From NCBI RefSeq assembly GCF_040548875.1, contig NZ_JBEPSJ010000001.1, forward strand, positions 62,001 through 126,000: DNA of 64,000 nt. Direction: 5' to 3'. This DNA comes from Conyzicola nivalis_A. GTDB lineage: Bacteria; Actinomycetota; Actinomycetes; Actinomycetales; Microbacteriaceae. Position numbers and translations under genes: made by a program. The first letter of the stretch is position 1. The number at the start of each line of letters is the position of its first letter. This document shows, in pieces, positions 62,378 through 64,000 of the stretch. The notes below the pieces were generated by a model that had not been told where the DNA came from, did no database searches, and was given only the letters and a program-made list of their open reading frames with translations.

Positions 62378-63934
62378 ATGACAACGACGTCTCCAACCAA
62401 ACGCGGTGGAACACGAGTAGGTGTTCAGAAGTTCGGCACTTTCATCAGTGGCATGGTGCTTCCTAACATCGCCGCCTTCATCGCCTGGGGCCTCATCACG
62501 GCCCTCTTCATCGAGACCGGATGGCTGCCGCTGCTCGGCATCGACGCCAGCTGGGTGCAGCAGCTCGGCGGGTGGAGCAGAGACGAAGACGTGGTCAACG
62601 CCGGCCTCGTCGGTCCGATGATCACCTACCTGCTCCCGCTTCTGATCGCGAACACCGGTGGCCGCATGGTCTACGGCGTGCGCGGCGGCGTCGTCGGCAC
62701 CATCGCCACGATGGGCGTGATCGTGGGCGCGGGCATCCCGATGTTCCTCGGCGCGATGATCGTCGGCCCCGGTGCCGCGTGGGTCATGAAGCAGGTCGAC
62801 AAGATGTGGGCCGGCAAGATCAAGGCCGGCTTCGAGATGCTCGTCGACAACTTCTCCGGCGGAATCGTGGGTGCGGCCCTGGCCGTATTCTCGTTCTTCC
62901 TCATCGCCCCCGCGGTAACCGCGATCAGCAACTTCCTCGAGACCGTCGTGAACTTCCTCGTGGTCAGCAGCCTGCTGCCGCTCGCGAGCGTCTTTGTCGA
63001 GCCGGGCAAGATCCTGTTCCTCAACAACGCGATCAACCACGGTGTGTTCACACCGCTCGGCACGATCGAGGCAGAGAAGACCGGTCAGTCGATCCTGTTC
63101 CTCATCGAGGCGAACCCCGGCCCGGGCCTCGGCATCCTGCTCGCCTTCTCCATCTTCGGAGTCGGTCTGCTTCGTGCCAGCGCCCCCGGCGCGATCCTCA
63201 TCCAGTTCGTCGGCGGAATCCACGAGATCTACTTCCCCTACGTCCTCGCGAAGCCGCTGCTGGTGCTCGCCGCCATCGCCGGCGGCGCGACTGGTGTGCT
63301 CACCAACGTGATCTTCCAGTCGGGCCTCCGCGCTCCCGCGTCTCCCGGATCGATCATCGCGATCCTCGCGCAGACCCCTCCGGGTAGCTTCGTCGGCGTG
63401 ATCCTCTCGGTCGTCTTCTCGGCCGGTGTCTCGTTCCTCGTGGCATCCGTCATCATCCGCTCCGGACGCAAGCGCGACCTCGAGGCTGTCGCCGCCGGCG
63501 ACACCGCCCTCGCCGACGCCGTCGCCAAGAACGCGGCCAACAAGGGCCGCGACAGCCAGGTCGGCTCGCTGCTCGGCGCCTCTGGCGGAGCGGCCTACGC
63601 CGGCTCCACCGCTCCCGAGGGCACGACGGTCACCCGTCCGATCTCCTCGATCGTGTTCGCCTGCGACGCGGGAATGGGCTCGAGCGCCATGGGTGCGACG
63701 GTCATGCGCAACAAGATCAAGAAGGCCGGCATCGAGGGCGTGACTGTCGTCAACCAGGCGATCGCGAACCTCGACGGAGGCGCGGACCTGGTCATCACGC
63801 AGCGCGAACTCACGCAGCGTGCCGAGGAGAAGTCGCCGAACTCGATGCACGTCTCGGTCGACAACTTCATGGGAAGCCCCAAGTACGACGAGGTTGTCGC
63901 CATGCTGGAGTCGCAGAAGAACGCCGAGAAGTAA
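62378..63934 (+). CDS. mtlA: Mannitol-specific PTS transporter EIICB (MtlA)
   Basis: A 518-residue protein. The EIIC membrane domain occupies roughly residues 20-350 (GGRMVYGVRGGVVGTIA, ILFLNNAINHGVFTPLG) and is joined by a hydrophilic linker to an EIIB domain with phosphocysteine Cys429 (FACDAGMGSSAMGATVM). It takes up mannitol and phosphorylates it to mannitol-1-phosphate. The EIIA is not fused and should be encoded by the next gene. Confidence 0.95.
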   Translation: MTTTSPTKRGGTRVGVQKFGTFISGMVLPNIAAFIAWGLITALFIETGWLPLLGIDASWVQQLGGWSRDEDVVNAGLVGPMITYLLPLLIANTGGRMVYGVRGGVVGTIATMGVIVGAGIPMFLGAMIVGPGAAWVMKQVDKMWAGKIKAGFEMLVDNFSGGIVGAALAVFSFFLIAPAVTAISNFLETVVNFLVVSSLLPLASVFVEPGKILFLNNAINHGVFTPLGTIEAEKTGQSILFLIEANPGPGLGILLAFSIFGVGLLRASAPGAILIQFVGGIHEIYFPYVLAKPLLVLAAIAGGATGVLTNVIFQSGLRAPASPGSIIAILAQTPPGSFVGVILSVVFSAGVSFLVASVIIRSGRKRDLEAVAAGDTALADAVAKNAANKGRDSQVGSLLGASGGAAYAGSTAPEGTTVTRPISSIVFACDAGMGSSAMGATVMRNKIKKAGIEGVTVVNQAIANLDGGADLVITQRELTQRAEEKSPNSMHVSVDNFMGSPKYDEVVAMLESQKNAEK

Positions 63935-63986
63935 CACCAGCCACACCACTGCAGCACCGAATAGCCAGGAAGAATAGAGGAAGCCC

Positions 63987-64000
63987 ATGAGCAACGTGCT
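63987..64000 (+). CDS. mtlF: Start of the next gene, probably mannitol EIIA (mtlF), cut by the window end
   Basis: An ATG with an AGAGGAAG ribosome site opens MSNVL before the window ends. The identity is inferred only from the missing EIIA of the operon. Confidence 0.5.

Overview
This 64 kb window is ordinary chromosome from a high-GC actinobacterium, most likely a member of the Microbacteriaceae. Supporting signs are the strong G/C preference at third codon positions, actinobacterial family markers (DUF3117, DUF3107, DUF2342, the UPF0182 giant membrane protein, AdnA/AdnB instead of RecBCD, an MshB-type deacetylase, EfeUOB, actinobacterial-type DapD), frequent GTG/TTG starts, and many genes that appear to be transcribed without a leader. 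I see no rRNA, CRISPR array, insertion sequence or prophage. The one RNA gene is an initiator tRNA-Met.

Layout. 1-2.85 kb: end of a dipeptide/oligopeptide ABC importer (permease plus a double ATPase). 3-5.6 kb: TypA/BipA GTPase and a lipoprotein. 5.65-9 kb: efeUOB ferrous/ferric iron uptake operon on the minus strand behind a DtxR-like iron box. 9.1-17.2 kb: MshB-like deacetylase, 7Fe ferredoxin, the succinylase lysine/DAP enzymes DapC, DapD and DapE, citrate synthase, and a PIG-V-like mannosyltransferase. 17.3-18.6 kb: DUF3117, O-methyltransferase, TatB. 18.6-24.9 kb: an accessory-looking block with an aldehyde dehydrogenase carrying a hydrophobic C-terminal tail, a GPH-type MFS transporter, a sphingosine-1-phosphate-lyase-like enzyme, a LysR regulator, a tiny membrane protein and a glycolipid-binding-family protein. 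24.9-29 kb: Mrp, DUF1003, MgtE-like CBS protein (overlapping minus-strand operon), stress protein, TetR regulator. 29-36 kb: DrrAB-like exporter with its divergent TetR regulator and operator, Xaa-Pro aminopeptidase, EEP-family hydrolase, PHP phosphoesterase, DUF805. 36-55.7 kb: DEAD-box helicase, ferritin-like MiaE_2 protein, DUF3107, AdnA, AdnB, an APH-fold pseudokinase candidate, NudC, UvrD2, a ThiF/TOMM-like protein, DUF2342, PDZ-Lon-like protease and UPF0182. 55.7-58 kb: methyltransferase, tRNA-fMet, lipoprotein, MmcQ/YjbR protein. 58-64 kb: mannitol PTS locus with MtlR regulator, an orphan EIIB, dedicated HPr and Enzyme I, MtlA, and the first bases of what should be mtlF.

From memory of the Mycobacterium tuberculosis H37Rv gene order, two stretches look collinear with it: typA to the MgtE-like gene, and the DEAD helicase to UPF0182. 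Against that backbone, efeUOB and the S1P-lyase block look like lineage-specific insertions. The S1P-lyase block is the best candidate for something not yet described: a bacterial transporter, lyase and aldehyde dehydrogenase set that resembles, family by family, the mammalian MFSD2B, SGPL1 and ALDH3A2 route for sphingosine-1-phosphate export and breakdown.
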